From the NCBI GenBank assembly GCA_024681475.1, contig JAILAT010000033.1, positions 1-42,877 on the forward strand: 42,877 nt of DNA. Direction: 5' to 3'. Shown here piece after piece: positions 8,797 to 17,263 of the stretch (within the stretch, counting starts at the first letter, position 1; each line of letters starts with the position of its first letter). This DNA is from Bacteroidales bacterium (GTDB lineage Bacteria > Bacteroidota > Bacteroidia > Bacteroidales > P3). The notes below the pieces were generated by a model. That model saw only the letters and a program-made list of their open reading frames with translations, was not told the origin of the DNA and did no database searches. The position numbers and the translations under genes were made by a program.

Positions 8797-9210
8797 TTAA
8801 TTGGTTGCAGTGCAATGATAAAGGCCTGTACGAGGGTCAAAACTCATATCGACTGTATACCCTTCGTCAGCTCTAGCCTTACACCATGCTATTGCATCGT
8901 TTTCATTGGTAGTGTCGTAATGCAGCGTATCTTTCGTTGCATTCGTCCCCGTATGGCGATTTACATCGTGGAAGCGTACCCGCTTGCCTTCCTGCGCCCA
9001 CAGCAACAGTTGATGCAACAAAGCATCATATTCCTCATCGCTGTATAGGGTCTGCGTGTAGGTTACGCCATCTACGGTGTACTGCAACGTGTATAGGGCT
9101 TCTTGTTGTTCCGTAGAGATTTGCATCTCGTTGAAGTTCTCTTTCTGGCAACTGGTGGCCAGGCATCCCAGCACCATGAATAGTGCCATTGTCAATACTG
9201 TTTTTTTCAT
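8797..9210 (-). CDS. Small lipoprotein (137 residues), paralogue of the one at the left edge
   Basis: The protein starts MKKTVLTMALFMVLGCLATSCQKENF, a lipoprotein signal peptide with lipobox Leu-Ala-Thr-Ser-Cys, so acylation at Cys21 is expected. The mature part of about 115 residues is acidic and polar, contains YTVDGVTYTQ and ends FDPRTGLYHCTATN. I recognise no known domain. It overlaps the end of the 177-residue gene upstream by four bases, which suggests translational coupling, and it precedes the cassette B leader. The position between the sigma/anti-sigma genes and the cargo cassettes suggests a structural or sensing role in the same system, but this is inference. Confidence 0.85.
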   Translation of the reverse strand: MKKTVLTMALFMVLGCLATSCQKENFNEMQISTEQQEALYTLQYTVDGVTYTQTLYSDEEYDALLHQLLLWAQEGKRVRFHDVNRHTGTNATKDTLHYDTTNENDAIAWCKARADEGYTVDMSFDPRTGLYHCTATN

Positions 9211-9740
9211 TGTTGTTGTGTTTTAGAAATTCTTTCGGTTGCTCGTTCTTTGGCTTTTCTAAACGTATAGCGATATATTGCATCATCCTGTTGTTTGTTC
9301 TCTATCCGGAACACCATCACCGAACGTCGATTGATCGATATGGCGATAAGGTCGTTGTTGAACTTGTTGGCGGTGTCCATCTTGGCACGATAGTCGCCCC
9401 GCGGGGCGTACTTGATGCCGACTCTTTCGTTAAGGGTGTCAAATGGCTCAAAAGGATGGAGATAGTCGAGGTGGAAGTCGTACACCAGCGTTGCCCAGCT
9501 GGCGGAGTCGAGGGACTGCAACAGGGTGACGTCGACAAATATGCTGTCGTTCAGATGGAAGTCTTTGAAAAACACGACGTTCATGTCGTCTCTGCCGGCA
9601 TAACGGGTGTAGGCCACGCTGGCTTCGTCAGCGGGTACGCGGTCGCGCCGCTGGCACCACAAGGTGATGGCGGCGACTTCGGCGAGCAGGATGACTCCCA
9701 TCCACAGCCAGAAACGTCTTGTTTTTCGATTCATTATCAT
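9207..9740 (-). CDS. Membrane-anchored protein of unknown function (177 residues)
   Basis: The N-terminus has a basic start and a single hydrophobic segment (residues of about 11-28, WLWMGVILLAEVAAITLW), so it is either a signal anchor or an uncleaved leader. The rest is a polar domain of about 145 residues with no family I recognise. ATG codons at 9740 and 9734 are both possible starts. It begins two bases after the stop of the 99-residue gene and ends overlapping the lipoprotein gene by four bases, so the four genes from the sigma factor onwards look like one tightly packed operon. A periplasmic domain tied to the inner membrane would suit a partner of the small putative anti-sigma protein. 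Confidence 0.8.
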   Translation of the reverse strand: MIMNRKTRRFWLWMGVILLAEVAAITLWCQRRDRVPADEASVAYTRYAGRDDMNVVFFKDFHLNDSIFVDVTLLQSLDSASWATLVYDFHLDYLHPFEPFDTLNERVGIKYAPRGDYRAKMDTANKFNNDLIAISINRRSVMVFRIENKQQDDAIYRYTFRKAKERATERISKTQQQ

Positions 9741-9742
9741 AA

Positions 9743-10042
9743 TTAGTTCAATATACTATATATGGCTTCGGTGGCTTGCTGCGCGGTGATGTCGCCCGAG
9801 ATGGCTTTTGCCGAATAGGCTTTTGGGGCGTTGGCAGCGTTGGCTCTCAGGCATGTTAAGCCTGTGCCGGCAACGAGGCAGACGGCAAAGACATTCCGGA
9901 TCAGGGCTGCCCGGCTACGGCGGCGGCGACACCAACGGTGTAGGTCGGCGGCGTCTTTGTCGACAAGGGCTTGGATGTGGAGCGCCGCATCGCGGTCGGC
10001 TATGCGCTTCTCAATCATGCTGTTTCTCTCTTTTGGTTCCAT
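9743..10042 (-). CDS. Small membrane protein, putative anti-sigma factor
   Basis: The protein has 99 residues. An N-terminal cytoplasmic-type segment of about 45 residues (acidic, then RRRRSR) is followed by one hydrophobic stretch (about 47-65) and a short C-terminal tail. No anti-sigma family signature is visible. The proposal rests on size, topology and position directly after an ECF-type sigma gene (34 bases), which is the usual arrangement of sigma/anti-sigma pairs. A second ATG eight codons in (MIEKRIADRD) is an alternative start. Confidence in the gene is good; confidence in the role is low. Confidence 0.72.
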   Translation of the reverse strand: MEPKERNSMIEKRIADRDAALHIQALVDKDAADLHRWCRRRRSRAALIRNVFAVCLVAGTGLTCLRANAANAPKAYSAKAISGDITAQQATEAIYSILN

Positions 10043-10076
10043 AATGCTGGTTGTTTATATGTTGACGTGTTCTAAT

Positions 10077-10571
10077 TTATATTTTATATCTGCTGCGTAT
10101 TTTCTGGTATAGGCGCTGTCGCTTCTTCTTGACGGTACCCGTTTTGATTTGGAGTTGCTGTCCTATCTCACGGTCATTGTAGCCCTGCCAAAGGAGGTCG
10201 AGGATTTGGCGTTCTTCGTCGTTCAACAGCTGGCGGAGCTCCTCGAGGGTCTCTTTGGCGGCGCTGTCGTCGTGGGCCGGAAAACGATCTACATCGCTCA
10301 GGTCAATCAGATTGTGTTCGTGCTTCTTTCTCCGCTTCCAATGCGACAAGGCACCGCGGCATTGCCACGACACCCAGTAGAACTGCTGTATCCAATTCGC
10401 GTTGCTGCTCAAGTTGGGCAGATAGGTCCAGATGTAGATATAGCATTCCTGCATCAGTTCGACGCACAAGTCTTCGTCGCCACCCGAATAGTCCCAGCAC
10501 ACCTCGTATATCAAGGTGCGATGGCGTTCTATCAGTTTGTCAAAACGGTCATATTTCGGTTGCGGCGTCAT
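10077..10571 (-). CDS. ECF-type RNA polymerase sigma factor
   Basis: The 164-residue protein has the two-domain layout of a sigma-70 family ECF factor. Region 2 lies at about residues 10-85 (LIYEVCWDYSGGDEDLCVELMQECYIYIWTYL, then a stretch resembling the region 2 DNA-contact helix, WQCRGALSHWKRR). Region 4 lies at about residues 105-160 (LLNDEERQILDLLWQGYNDREIGQQLQIKTGTVKKKRQRLYQKI), a helix-turn-helix with the usual GTVKKKRQR recognition helix. It heads the operon that leads into the lipoprotein and T9SS cargo cassettes, and two 20-base direct repeats lie 80-120 bases upstream. It probably directs transcription of its own locus, but no shared promoter has been shown. Confidence 0.9.
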   Translation of the reverse strand: MTPQPKYDRFDKLIERHRTLIYEVCWDYSGGDEDLCVELMQECYIYIWTYLPNLSSNANWIQQFYWVSWQCRGALSHWKRRKKHEHNLIDLSDVDRFPAHDDSAAKETLEELRQLLNDEERQILDLLWQGYNDREIGQQLQIKTGTVKKKRQRLYQKIRSRYKI

Positions 10572-10650
10572 GTGCGTTTTCTTTCGGCTCAGAGAGTCTT
10601 TTTCCTATATAATAGCCATCGCGCGGCCGAAAGGGGACAAGAGGGGTTAT

Positions 10651-10690
10651 TTTTTAACTATATTTAACAGTTTTTAACTATATTTAACAC
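10651..10690. repeat. Two tandem 20-base direct repeats upstream of the sigma gene
   Basis: TTTTTAACTATATTTAACA occurs at 10651-10669 and again at 10671-10689, a spacing of 20 bases or about two helical turns. The block lies between the sigma gene start (10571) and the cysS terminator (10782-10810). It could be a binding site for a regulator of the sigma operon. It is AT-rich and might simply be a small duplication. Confidence 0.55.
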
Positions 10691-10781
10691 CCTCAGGGCT
10701 TTTTCGGCGTCTCTTTCTCACAGGGGCCCGACGGAAGGGTAGGGTGTGAGCCGGAGGGCTCGTCGCAGGGGGAGGGGGGGC

Positions 10782-10810
10782 AAAAAAAAGGCCAGCCCGA
10801 GGGGCTAGCC
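10782..10810 (-). terminator. Intrinsic terminator of cysS, overlapping its stop codon
   Basis: On the minus strand the hairpin GGCTAGCCC-CTC-GGGCTGGCC (one G-T pair) is followed by eight T. The stop codon TAG of cysS (10805-10807) lies inside the first arm of the stem. Confidence 0.88.
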
Positions 10811-12274
10811 TATGTTCCAGGTGGCACCGTCTTTGCCGTCCTTGACGGTGATGCCGAGTGAGGAGAGCGAGTCGCGTATCCTGTCGCTCGTCGCCCAGTC
10901 TTTCTTGCTTTTGGCATCGGCGCGCATGGCGAGAATCATCGCCATCAGTCCTTCCACCAGCGCCGCGTTGCCCGTGGCGCTCTCGTCGCGCAGTCCCATC
11001 ACTTCGAATACGAAGGTGTCGAACAGGCTGCGCAGCTCGTCGATGTCGTGCTGTGTGAGGGTGGCTTTCTTGTCGGCCACGGTGTTGACGACCTTGGCGA
11101 TGTCGAAGAGGTGGGCGATGAGGATGGGGGTGTTGAGGTCGTCGTTCATGGCGTCGTAGCACTGCTGGCGGTAGGCCGAGATGTCCACCGACGAGGTGGC
11201 GGCGGGCTGCAGTGCCGCGAGGGTGTGGTAGGCCTGCATCAGACGGCTGTAGCCTTTCTGTGCGGCTTGCAGCGCTTCGTTGCTGAAGTCGACGGTGCCG
11301 CGGTAGTGTGCCTGCAGGATGAAGAAACGGATGGTCATGGGCGTGTAGGCCTGCGCCAGCAGGGCGTGGCTGCCGGTGAAGAATTCCTCGAGGGTGATGA
11401 AATTGCCTAGCGACTTGCCCATCTTCTGTCCGTTGATGGTAATCATGTTGTTGTGCATCCAATAGCGACACGGCTCATGTCCCGTGGAGGCCACACATTG
11501 CGCTATCTCGCTCTCGTGGTGCGGAAAGACGAGGTCCATGCCGCCGCCGTGGATGTCGAAGGGCGACCCCAGGTATTTGGCGCCCATGGCGGTGCACTCG
11601 GCATGCCAGCCAGGGAAGCCGTCGCTCCAGGGCGAGGGCCACCGCATGATGTGCTCCGGCGAGGCTTTCTTCCACAGGGCAAAATCGCCCGGAAAACGTT
11701 TCTCTTCCTGTCCGTCGAGTTCGCGCGTGGTGGCGAGCATCTCCTCGATGACACGGCCGCTGAGGCATCCGTATTTGTGGGTGCTCTCCTGATATTTGCG
11801 CACGTCGAAATATACGCTGCCGTTGCTCTCATAGGCGTAGCCGGCATCAAGGATCTGCTGCACCAGGGCTATCTGCTCCATGATGTGGCCGCTGGCGTGG
11901 GGCTCGATGCTGGGCGGCATAACGTTCAGCCTTTCCATCGCCGTGTGGTAACGGTTCGTGTAGTACTGTGCCACCTCCATAGGCTCCAGCTGCTCGAGGC
12001 GTGCCTTCTTGGCTATCTTGTCCTCGCCTTCGTCGGCGTCGTGCTCCAGATGGCCCACATCGGTGATGTTGCGCACGTAGCGCACCTTGTAGCCTATGTG
12101 CTGAAGATAGCGGAACACCACGTCGAAAGTGATGGCCGGACGGGCATGGCCCAGATGGGGGTCACCATATACCGTTGGGCCGCAGACGTACATGCCCACA
12201 CGGCCGGGGGTGACAGGAGTAAAAAGCTCTTTCTGATGCGAGAGCATGTTGTATATCAATAACGGTTGTGCCAT
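10805..12274 (-). CDS. cysS: Cysteinyl-tRNA synthetase
   Basis: This class I aminoacyl-tRNA synthetase charges tRNA(Cys) with cysteine in the cytoplasm. The protein has 489 residues, close to the usual length. The HIGH-type motif is HLGH at residues 40-43, just after the zinc ligand Cys31 in the [10 protein letters not shown] segment. Further zinc ligands fit HAEC and the PHHESE segment. The KMSKS-type motif reads KMGKS (followed by LGN). The start at 12274 gives MAQPLLIYN, the normal N-terminus for this family. A promoter of Bacteroidetes type lies just upstream and a terminator overlaps the stop codon, so it is probably transcribed alone. Confidence 0.97.
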   Translation of the reverse strand: MAQPLLIYNMLSHQKELFTPVTPGRVGMYVCGPTVYGDPHLGHARPAITFDVVFRYLQHIGYKVRYVRNITDVGHLEHDADEGEDKIAKKARLEQLEPMEVAQYYTNRYHTAMERLNVMPPSIEPHASGHIMEQIALVQQILDAGYAYESNGSVYFDVRKYQESTHKYGCLSGRVIEEMLATTRELDGQEEKRFPGDFALWKKASPEHIMRWPSPWSDGFPGWHAECTAMGAKYLGSPFDIHGGGMDLVFPHHESEIAQCVASTGHEPCRYWMHNNMITINGQKMGKSLGNFITLEEFFTGSHALLAQAYTPMTIRFFILQAHYRGTVDFSNEALQAAQKGYSRLMQAYHTLAALQPAATSSVDISAYRQQCYDAMNDDLNTPILIAHLFDIAKVVNTVADKKATLTQHDIDELRSLFDTFVFEVMGLRDESATGNAALVEGLMAMILAMRADAKSKKDWATSDRIRDSLSSLGITVKDGKDGATWNIG

Positions 12275-12296
12275 AACAGTGATATTTTTGAATTTG

Positions 12297-12328
12297 CAAA
12301 ATTACACATTTTTCTTCATGTAGCCAAA
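12297..12328 (-). promoter_or_regulatory. Promoter of cysS
   Basis: On the minus strand TTTG (12328-12325) is followed after 20 bases by TAATTTTG (12304-12297), a full match to the Bacteroidetes TTTG/TAnnTTTG promoter form. It lies 23 bases upstream of the cysS start codon. Confidence 0.75.
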
Positions 12329-12407
12329 AAAAAGTGCAACGCAATGGCGATGAGGGCAATAAATGGGGTTGCCACGGCGTTATCATTTGAAATGCACTAT
12401 GTGCGGT

Positions 12408-13016
12408 ATGGTAGGCAACATGTTTTTTGGTGGACTGCTGGCGGCGCTGGCAGTGTTGAAGGCCGTCAGCCTCCTGCTGACGGTGGCGGCCATGAGTCGC
12501 AATGCACGGCTGACGCTGAGACTGTTGGCAGGACGCTACCGCATTGACCGTCAGCACCGAGGTCACGGATGGCTGCAGCTGCTGACACGCTATGTGTGGG
12601 AGGCGCCGCAGATGGAGTTGGGCTATTGGATTTCCCTTTGTCGTGTGCTGATGGGCGATGTGGACCGCGTGGACTATCACGGCGGTGTCACTTTCGTCAC
12701 CCGCCAAGCTGCCCCGAATGCGTGGGGCGGCATGTCGCTGGGGTGTTTCGTGAATATCTCCACGACACGGCGTGTCGACGACTTTCCGGCATGGATGAAG
12801 CCCGCCAAAGGCATCTCGTTGCCGATGCACGAAATGGGACACACCTTCGACAGTCAGCGCCTGGGGCCTTTCTATCTTCTCGTGGTAGGAATCCCCAGCC
12901 TGTGGAGCGCATCGCGCAAGAAGGCTTCGTGGCACCACAATGATTTCTATCCCGAGCGATGGGCCGACCGCAACGCTTTACGCTATTTTGTAGGACGAAA
13001 CAACGACTTGTCATGA
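12408..13016 (+). CDS. Membrane protein with a HEMGH zinc-protease-like motif
   Basis: The protein is about 202 residues from the ATG at 12408. An in-frame ATG at 12363 and another at 12420 are also possible, and I chose 12408 because it places the hydrophobic segment (FFGGLLAALAVLKAVSLLLTVAAM) at the N-terminus. The motif MHEMGH (HEMGH at about residues 141-145) matches the HExxH zinc-binding pattern of metallopeptidases. It is followed by a second hydrophobic stretch (GPFYLLVVGIPSL) and by the conserved-looking FYPERWADRNA tail. I cannot assign a named family or prove activity; a third zinc ligand is not obvious. Its stop overlaps the start of the dehydrogenase gene (ATGA), so the two are translationally coupled. 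Confidence 0.82.
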   Translation: MVGNMFFGGLLAALAVLKAVSLLLTVAAMSRNARLTLRLLAGRYRIDRQHRGHGWLQLLTRYVWEAPQMELGYWISLCRVLMGDVDRVDYHGGVTFVTRQAAPNAWGGMSLGCFVNISTTRRVDDFPAWMKPAKGISLPMHEMGHTFDSQRLGPFYLLVVGIPSLWSASRKKASWHHNDFYPERWADRNALRYFVGRNNDLS

Positions 13017-13810
13017 AAGATATCAGAGGTTATAACGCATTGGTCACCGGTGGCACGTCAGGGATGGGCTGGGAATACTGCTGTCAGTTGGCCGCCAGGG
13101 GCTGCAACATCCTGATGGTGTCCATCCAGGAGGACCTTCTCGCCACACGTCCCGCGGAGCTGGCACAGCGCTACGGGGTGAAAACATGGAGCCTGTACGC
13201 CGACCTCTCGCAGGAGTCGGCGGCCCAGGAGGTGTGGGACTACTGCAACGGGCAGCATATCGACATCGACATTCTGATAAACAATGCCGGCATGTTCTTT
13301 TTCCACGAAATCGACGAGACTATCCACGACAAGGCTCTAGCGATGGTGCGCCTGCACGTCGTCACCCCCACACGACTGGTGATGCTTTTCGGCGAGGCGA
13401 TGAAGGCGCGGCGCAAAGGCTATATCGTCAACATGTCGTCGATGACAGCCCAGCTGCCCACACCGGGAATAACCGTCTATGCGGCCACAAAGGCCTATCT
13501 GAAGAGTTTCTCGAAGTCGATGTTCTTTGAGCTGGCACCCTACAATGTCGGCGTTACCACCGTGCTGCCCGGCGCGATAGCCACACCGCTCTACCAGATG
13601 AATGACAGGTGGATGAAACTGGGACTCTCTGTGGGGCTGATACGCACACCGCAATGGCTCGTGAAGAGGGCGCTGCGCGGAATGCTGAGAAAACGCCATG
13701 TGGTGAGGCCCGGCGCCATGAACTACATTGTGCCGGCGCTGATAAGACTGCTGCCCAACCCGCTGGAGATGAGTATCTGGAACGGGTTCCGGAAAGGAAA
13801 GAAGGTGTAG
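13013..13810 (+). CDS. Short-chain dehydrogenase/reductase (SDR family)
   Basis: This 265-residue classical SDR is an NAD(P)-dependent oxidoreductase. The cofactor motif is TGGTSGMG near residue 12, the NNAG motif is present (LINNAGMFF), and the catalytic Ser and YxxxK are seen in NMSSMTAQ and VYAATKAYLKSF. I chose ATG 13013 because MKDIRGYNALVTGG is the normal SDR start and it overlaps the upstream stop as ATGA. The substrate cannot be told from sequence. The C-terminal part (residues of about 190-265) resembles SDRs that act on lipophilic or sterol-like substrates, but that is a weak inference. It ends 17 bases from the convergent MBOAT gene. Confidence 0.93.
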   Translation: MKDIRGYNALVTGGTSGMGWEYCCQLAARGCNILMVSIQEDLLATRPAELAQRYGVKTWSLYADLSQESAAQEVWDYCNGQHIDIDILINNAGMFFFHEIDETIHDKALAMVRLHVVTPTRLVMLFGEAMKARRKGYIVNMSSMTAQLPTPGITVYAATKAYLKSFSKSMFFELAPYNVGVTTVLPGAIATPLYQMNDRWMKLGLSVGLIRTPQWLVKRALRGMLRKRHVVRPGAMNYIVPALIRLLPNPLEMSIWNGFRKGKKV

Positions 13811-13827
13811 CGTGGCTACCCTGCACG

Positions 13828-15759
13828 TCAGAATTGGAAGTAGATAAAAGGCTGCAATTCAGCTGTGATGAACTGGTATATGAGCATCACGGCCACCACC
13901 ACCACCACAGCCATGGCCCACAGGGGCAACCGTGAGAAGAGGATGCGGTAGGTGCGTTTCCATCGCTCGGGTAACCAGTGGATAATCATTCCTATGACAA
14001 AAACGATGAAGACTCCCTTGTAGTGGTTCACGACATCGCCGATGGTGTCGATATTCCAGTGGCTGCCGATGCTGTGCACCATCTTTTTGGCTGTATTCCA
14101 GGCCAGTGCGTTGGCTTCGGCGGGCGGAAGGTTGGAGCCGGCGCGGAAGAAGAGGCGTGTGAAGGTGATGAAGACGAAGGTGAGGAAGATGTTCCATGCT
14201 TTCACCAGCGCCTCGTGCAGCGCCAGAGCGCGCCGATGGCTGCCGCCGTCGCGCGTCAGCAGCGTCTCCACCAGATAGCGCACCGCTGTACCTACGCATA
14301 TCACGCCAGTCCACACGGCACCGACATTGAGCGCTGGGCAAGGCCAGATGATGTCGGCCAGCAGCATGAGCAGGAAGAAAGCCTGTGTGCTTACCACCCG
14401 CACCCATGCGCCTTGCGGTTTCCACCATTTGTAGATGAGTATGCCGCCGCCGTTGAGGGCACCCCAGGTGATGAAGTTGAAGCTGGCGCCGTGCCACATG
14501 CCGCCCAGCAGCATGGTGTCGAAGTTGTTGATGTTGGTCGACATGGTCTTGCGGTGTGCAGGACGCAGTATCCACAACGCCACGAGGGCACCGATGACGC
14601 TAGTCACGGTAAGTGTCACCCATGTCGTCTGTGCCATCAACGCCACGGCCACGAGCATGCCGCCCAGGATGAGATACGACCCGATGGTGCCGTTGCGGTT
14701 GCCGCCCAGGGGGATGTAGAGATAGTCTTTCAGCCAGTTGGACAGCGAGATGTGCCAGCGTTTCCAGAAGCCTGCGGCGTTGGTGGCCTTGTAGGGTGAA
14801 TTGAAGTTCTTGGGCAACGTGAAGCCCATGAGCATGGCCACGCCGATGGCTATGTCGGTGTAGCCCGAGAAGTCGGCATAGACCTGCAGCGAATAGATGA
14901 ACAGCGCGGAGAGGTTGGCGAAGGGGGTGAAGAAGGTGGGGTCTTCGAATACCAGGTCCACGAAGTTCACCGCCAGATAGTCGCTCAGTATTATCTTCTT
15001 CATCAGACCGTTGAGTATCCAGAAGATGGCTATGCCGAACTGGCGTCGCGACACATGGTAGGGGCGCTCCAGCTGCGGCACGAACTTGTCGGCGCGCACG
15101 ATGGGTCCCGCCACCAGCTGCGGGAAGAAGGTGGTGTAGAAACCGAAATTGAGTATGTTGCTCACATGTCCTATCTTGCGCTTGTAGACATCCACAATGT
15201 AGCTGATGTTCTGGAAAGTGAAGAAGGAGATGCCCACGGGCAGGATGATGCGTGTGGCGTCGAAGTGGCTGGTGCCGGTGAAGTTGTTGGCCCACAGTGC
15301 CAAATGGTTCACCACCACCATGTCGGTGTGGAACAGTGTGTTGTAGATGTCGGTGAAGAAGTAGGCATATTTGAAGTAGAAGAGCACCAGCAGATTGATG
15401 GACACTCCTAGTATCATGAGCCATTTGCGGTGTAGCTGTATGCCTCTCTGCTCTTTGAGGGTGGCGCCGCGTTTCATGGCTTCCAGCGCGTCGAAGCGTA
15501 TGCCCAGCCACCAGCCCAGCAGGGTGGAGAAGATGAGCAGCATCACAAAGAGTCCCGAGGTCTTGAAATAGAAGAAAAGGCTGACGGCAAAAAGGTAGGC
15601 GTTGCGCATCACGCGGTTGTCGGGCCGACGGCGCACAATGAAACTGAAGCCGGCAAAGACAAGCAGGAAGAAGGCCCAGAAGTTGAACTGGGTGAACAGC
15701 AACGGGTGCTGCGAGTCGAAGGAGAGTAGATCTTTGAGAAATATGAAGATGTCGCTCAT
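13828..15759 (-). CDS. MBOAT-family O-acyltransferase (AlgI/DltB-like)
   Basis: This integral membrane protein of 643 residues has many hydrophobic helices. The family motif FWKRWHISLSNWLKDYLYIPLGG and the downstream MWHGASFNF, each with a conserved His, mark the MBOAT active-site region. Relatives such as AlgI and PatA move acyl groups across the inner membrane for O-acylation of exported polysaccharides or peptidoglycan. It is longer than AlgI (about 500 residues), with extra helices after the catalytic His. It lies 30 bases downstream of two SGNH hydrolase genes, the usual partners that finish acyl transfer in the periplasm. The acceptor is unknown; a surface glycan is the likeliest. Confidence 0.93.
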   Translation of the reverse strand: MSDIFIFLKDLLSFDSQHPLLFTQFNFWAFFLLVFAGFSFIVRRRPDNRVMRNAYLFAVSLFFYFKTSGLFVMLLIFSTLLGWWLGIRFDALEAMKRGATLKEQRGIQLHRKWLMILGVSINLLVLFYFKYAYFFTDIYNTLFHTDMVVVNHLALWANNFTGTSHFDATRIILPVGISFFTFQNISYIVDVYKRKIGHVSNILNFGFYTTFFPQLVAGPIVRADKFVPQLERPYHVSRRQFGIAIFWILNGLMKKIILSDYLAVNFVDLVFEDPTFFTPFANLSALFIYSLQVYADFSGYTDIAIGVAMLMGFTLPKNFNSPYKATNAAGFWKRWHISLSNWLKDYLYIPLGGNRNGTIGSYLILGGMLVAVALMAQTTWVTLTVTSVIGALVALWILRPAHRKTMSTNINNFDTMLLGGMWHGASFNFITWGALNGGGILIYKWWKPQGAWVRVVSTQAFFLLMLLADIIWPCPALNVGAVWTGVICVGTAVRYLVETLLTRDGGSHRRALALHEALVKAWNIFLTFVFITFTRLFFRAGSNLPPAEANALAWNTAKKMVHSIGSHWNIDTIGDVVNHYKGVFIVFVIGMIIHWLPERWKRTYRILFSRLPLWAMAVVVVVAVMLIYQFITAELQPFIYFQF

Positions 15760-15789
15760 CGTTATGCTCTGACTTATTGTTTGTTATTG

Positions 15790-17256
15790 TTATAGGTAGG
15801 GTATCCGCTCGGGTATGCCGTTGTCGCCGCGCGTGTTTTTCTTTTTATAAAGTGCTTTGGGGTTGGTGGTCTGCTGTGGCGGCTCGCGGCGTTCCGTCTG
15901 CACAGGTGCCGCCGTGGCGGGAGCAGGCGTGGTGGGTTTCATGTTCTTGAGCGTTTCGAACAGGGCGTTGCTCAGCAGGTCGCCCAGCAGCTCGTAGCCC
16001 GCGCGCGTGAAGTGCACACGGTCTTTCTGTGCCAAGTTGTGGTCGTACCATGTCTGCATGGAGCGTAGCCCGCCCATGATGGCAAACTGGTCCCACACGG
16101 CGCCGCCGGTCTCCTCGGCCAGGCGGTAGAACACATCGCGCGCCAGGGCACCGTTTTCGTTCACCGTGTATTTCCTCCGCGCGTGGCGGTAGCTGTCGTT
16201 GTTGGTGATGAAGATGAAGGCGCAGTCGGGGTTCACGGAGCGGATAGAGTCCACCAGCTGCAGGTATTTCTGCTTGAAGACTACGGTGTCGAAGTTGTTG
16301 CCCGAGGCGTCGTTGATGCCGATGCCGAAGATGACCAGGTCGGGCTTAATCATGCGCAAGTCGTGGGTGAAGTAGGGGCATTTGCTCAGATAGTCGTTCA
16401 GCGACGCGCCGTTGACGCCGATGGAGTGATAGCTGATGCCGGGCTCGTCGTTGGCCAGATAGACACCCGTCAGCGCGAAGGACTGTCCTTCGCCGCAGGG
16501 CAGCACGACGTGGAACGAGTCGACGGCCTCTTCGAGCCTGAACTCATAGCGTCGCAGCGAGGTGTCGATCTCGTCGGGGCTCATCTCTTTCCACTGCATG
16601 AGGCCCGATTTGTCGACCTTCTCGGTCACTGCCAGGCAGGGCACCACGCCGCCACGCGATTCGCCGAAGAGCACGATGCGGTTGGTCCCCCACATGATGT
16701 CGGGCTCCGCCAGCTGTATGGCGATGTCGGCCGCCGAGTCGGCCGCCGTCACCGCTATGCCGCAGAGTCCCAGCCGCTCGGCGGGCTCTTTGTACACGTT
16801 GCGTGTCAGATCCAGCACGCGCGAGCGCATCACCTTGTAGTCGAAGGGGTTGTTGCATTTCGCCGCCGCCGAGTAGGGGAACAGCATGCCACGGTCGGCC
16901 ACAAAATCGGTGTAGGGCAACAGCACGTTGCGGCGCACGCGGTGCGGGAATGTTCCGCCCTGCACGTGCGACGAGCCCAGATGCATGATGTTGATTTTCC
17001 CTTTACGTGTGCTGGTCACCCGGAACCATTTCTCTGCAAAATGCTGCATCCGCGTGCTGTCGCTGCCCAGCTCAAGCCGGTTGAGGTCGTAGCGCACAAA
17101 ACTGTAGCTGCTGTCCACGGCCACCGGTGCCAGCGGCACGCGGGTAGGCTTTGGACGGCTGTTGTCCGACGCGTCGGACTGTGCTTCGCAACTGCAGCCC
17201 ATTGTCAGCAGGCAGCACAAAATGATCAGGTGTCGGTATATCGTATTCATTGTCAT
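15790..17256 (-). CDS. SGNH-hydrolase-fold lipoprotein, likely acyltransferase partner
   Basis: This 488-residue lipoprotein has a signal ending Leu-Thr-Met-Gly-Cys. Starts at 17256 and 17250 are both possible. SGNH blocks are visible: block I HLGSSHVQGG (Ser near residue 95), block III FGIGIND (Gly and Asn), and block V DRVHFTRAGY with the catalytic His. Enzymes of this fold act as esterases or, next to an MBOAT protein, as periplasmic O-acetyltransferases in the manner of AlgJ, AlgX or PatB. It starts seven bases after the other SGNH gene and ends 30 bases before the MBOAT gene. The C-terminal tail is Pro/Thr-rich and of low complexity. Confidence 0.9.
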   Translation of the reverse strand: MTMNTIYRHLIILCCLLTMGCSCEAQSDASDNSRPKPTRVPLAPVAVDSSYSFVRYDLNRLELGSDSTRMQHFAEKWFRVTSTRKGKINIMHLGSSHVQGGTFPHRVRRNVLLPYTDFVADRGMLFPYSAAAKCNNPFDYKVMRSRVLDLTRNVYKEPAERLGLCGIAVTAADSAADIAIQLAEPDIMWGTNRIVLFGESRGGVVPCLAVTEKVDKSGLMQWKEMSPDEIDTSLRRYEFRLEEAVDSFHVVLPCGEGQSFALTGVYLANDEPGISYHSIGVNGASLNDYLSKCPYFTHDLRMIKPDLVIFGIGINDASGNNFDTVVFKQKYLQLVDSIRSVNPDCAFIFITNNDSYRHARRKYTVNENGALARDVFYRLAEETGGAVWDQFAIMGGLRSMQTWYDHNLAQKDRVHFTRAGYELLGDLLSNALFETLKNMKPTTPAPATAAPVQTERREPPQQTTNPKALYKKKNTRGDNGIPERIPYL

Positions 17257-17263
17257 GTCGTTA

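Noticed and set aside
10674..11471. Open frame of 265 codons on the minus strand
   Set aside because: It overlaps cysS in another frame and reads as His/Arg-rich low-complexity sequence.
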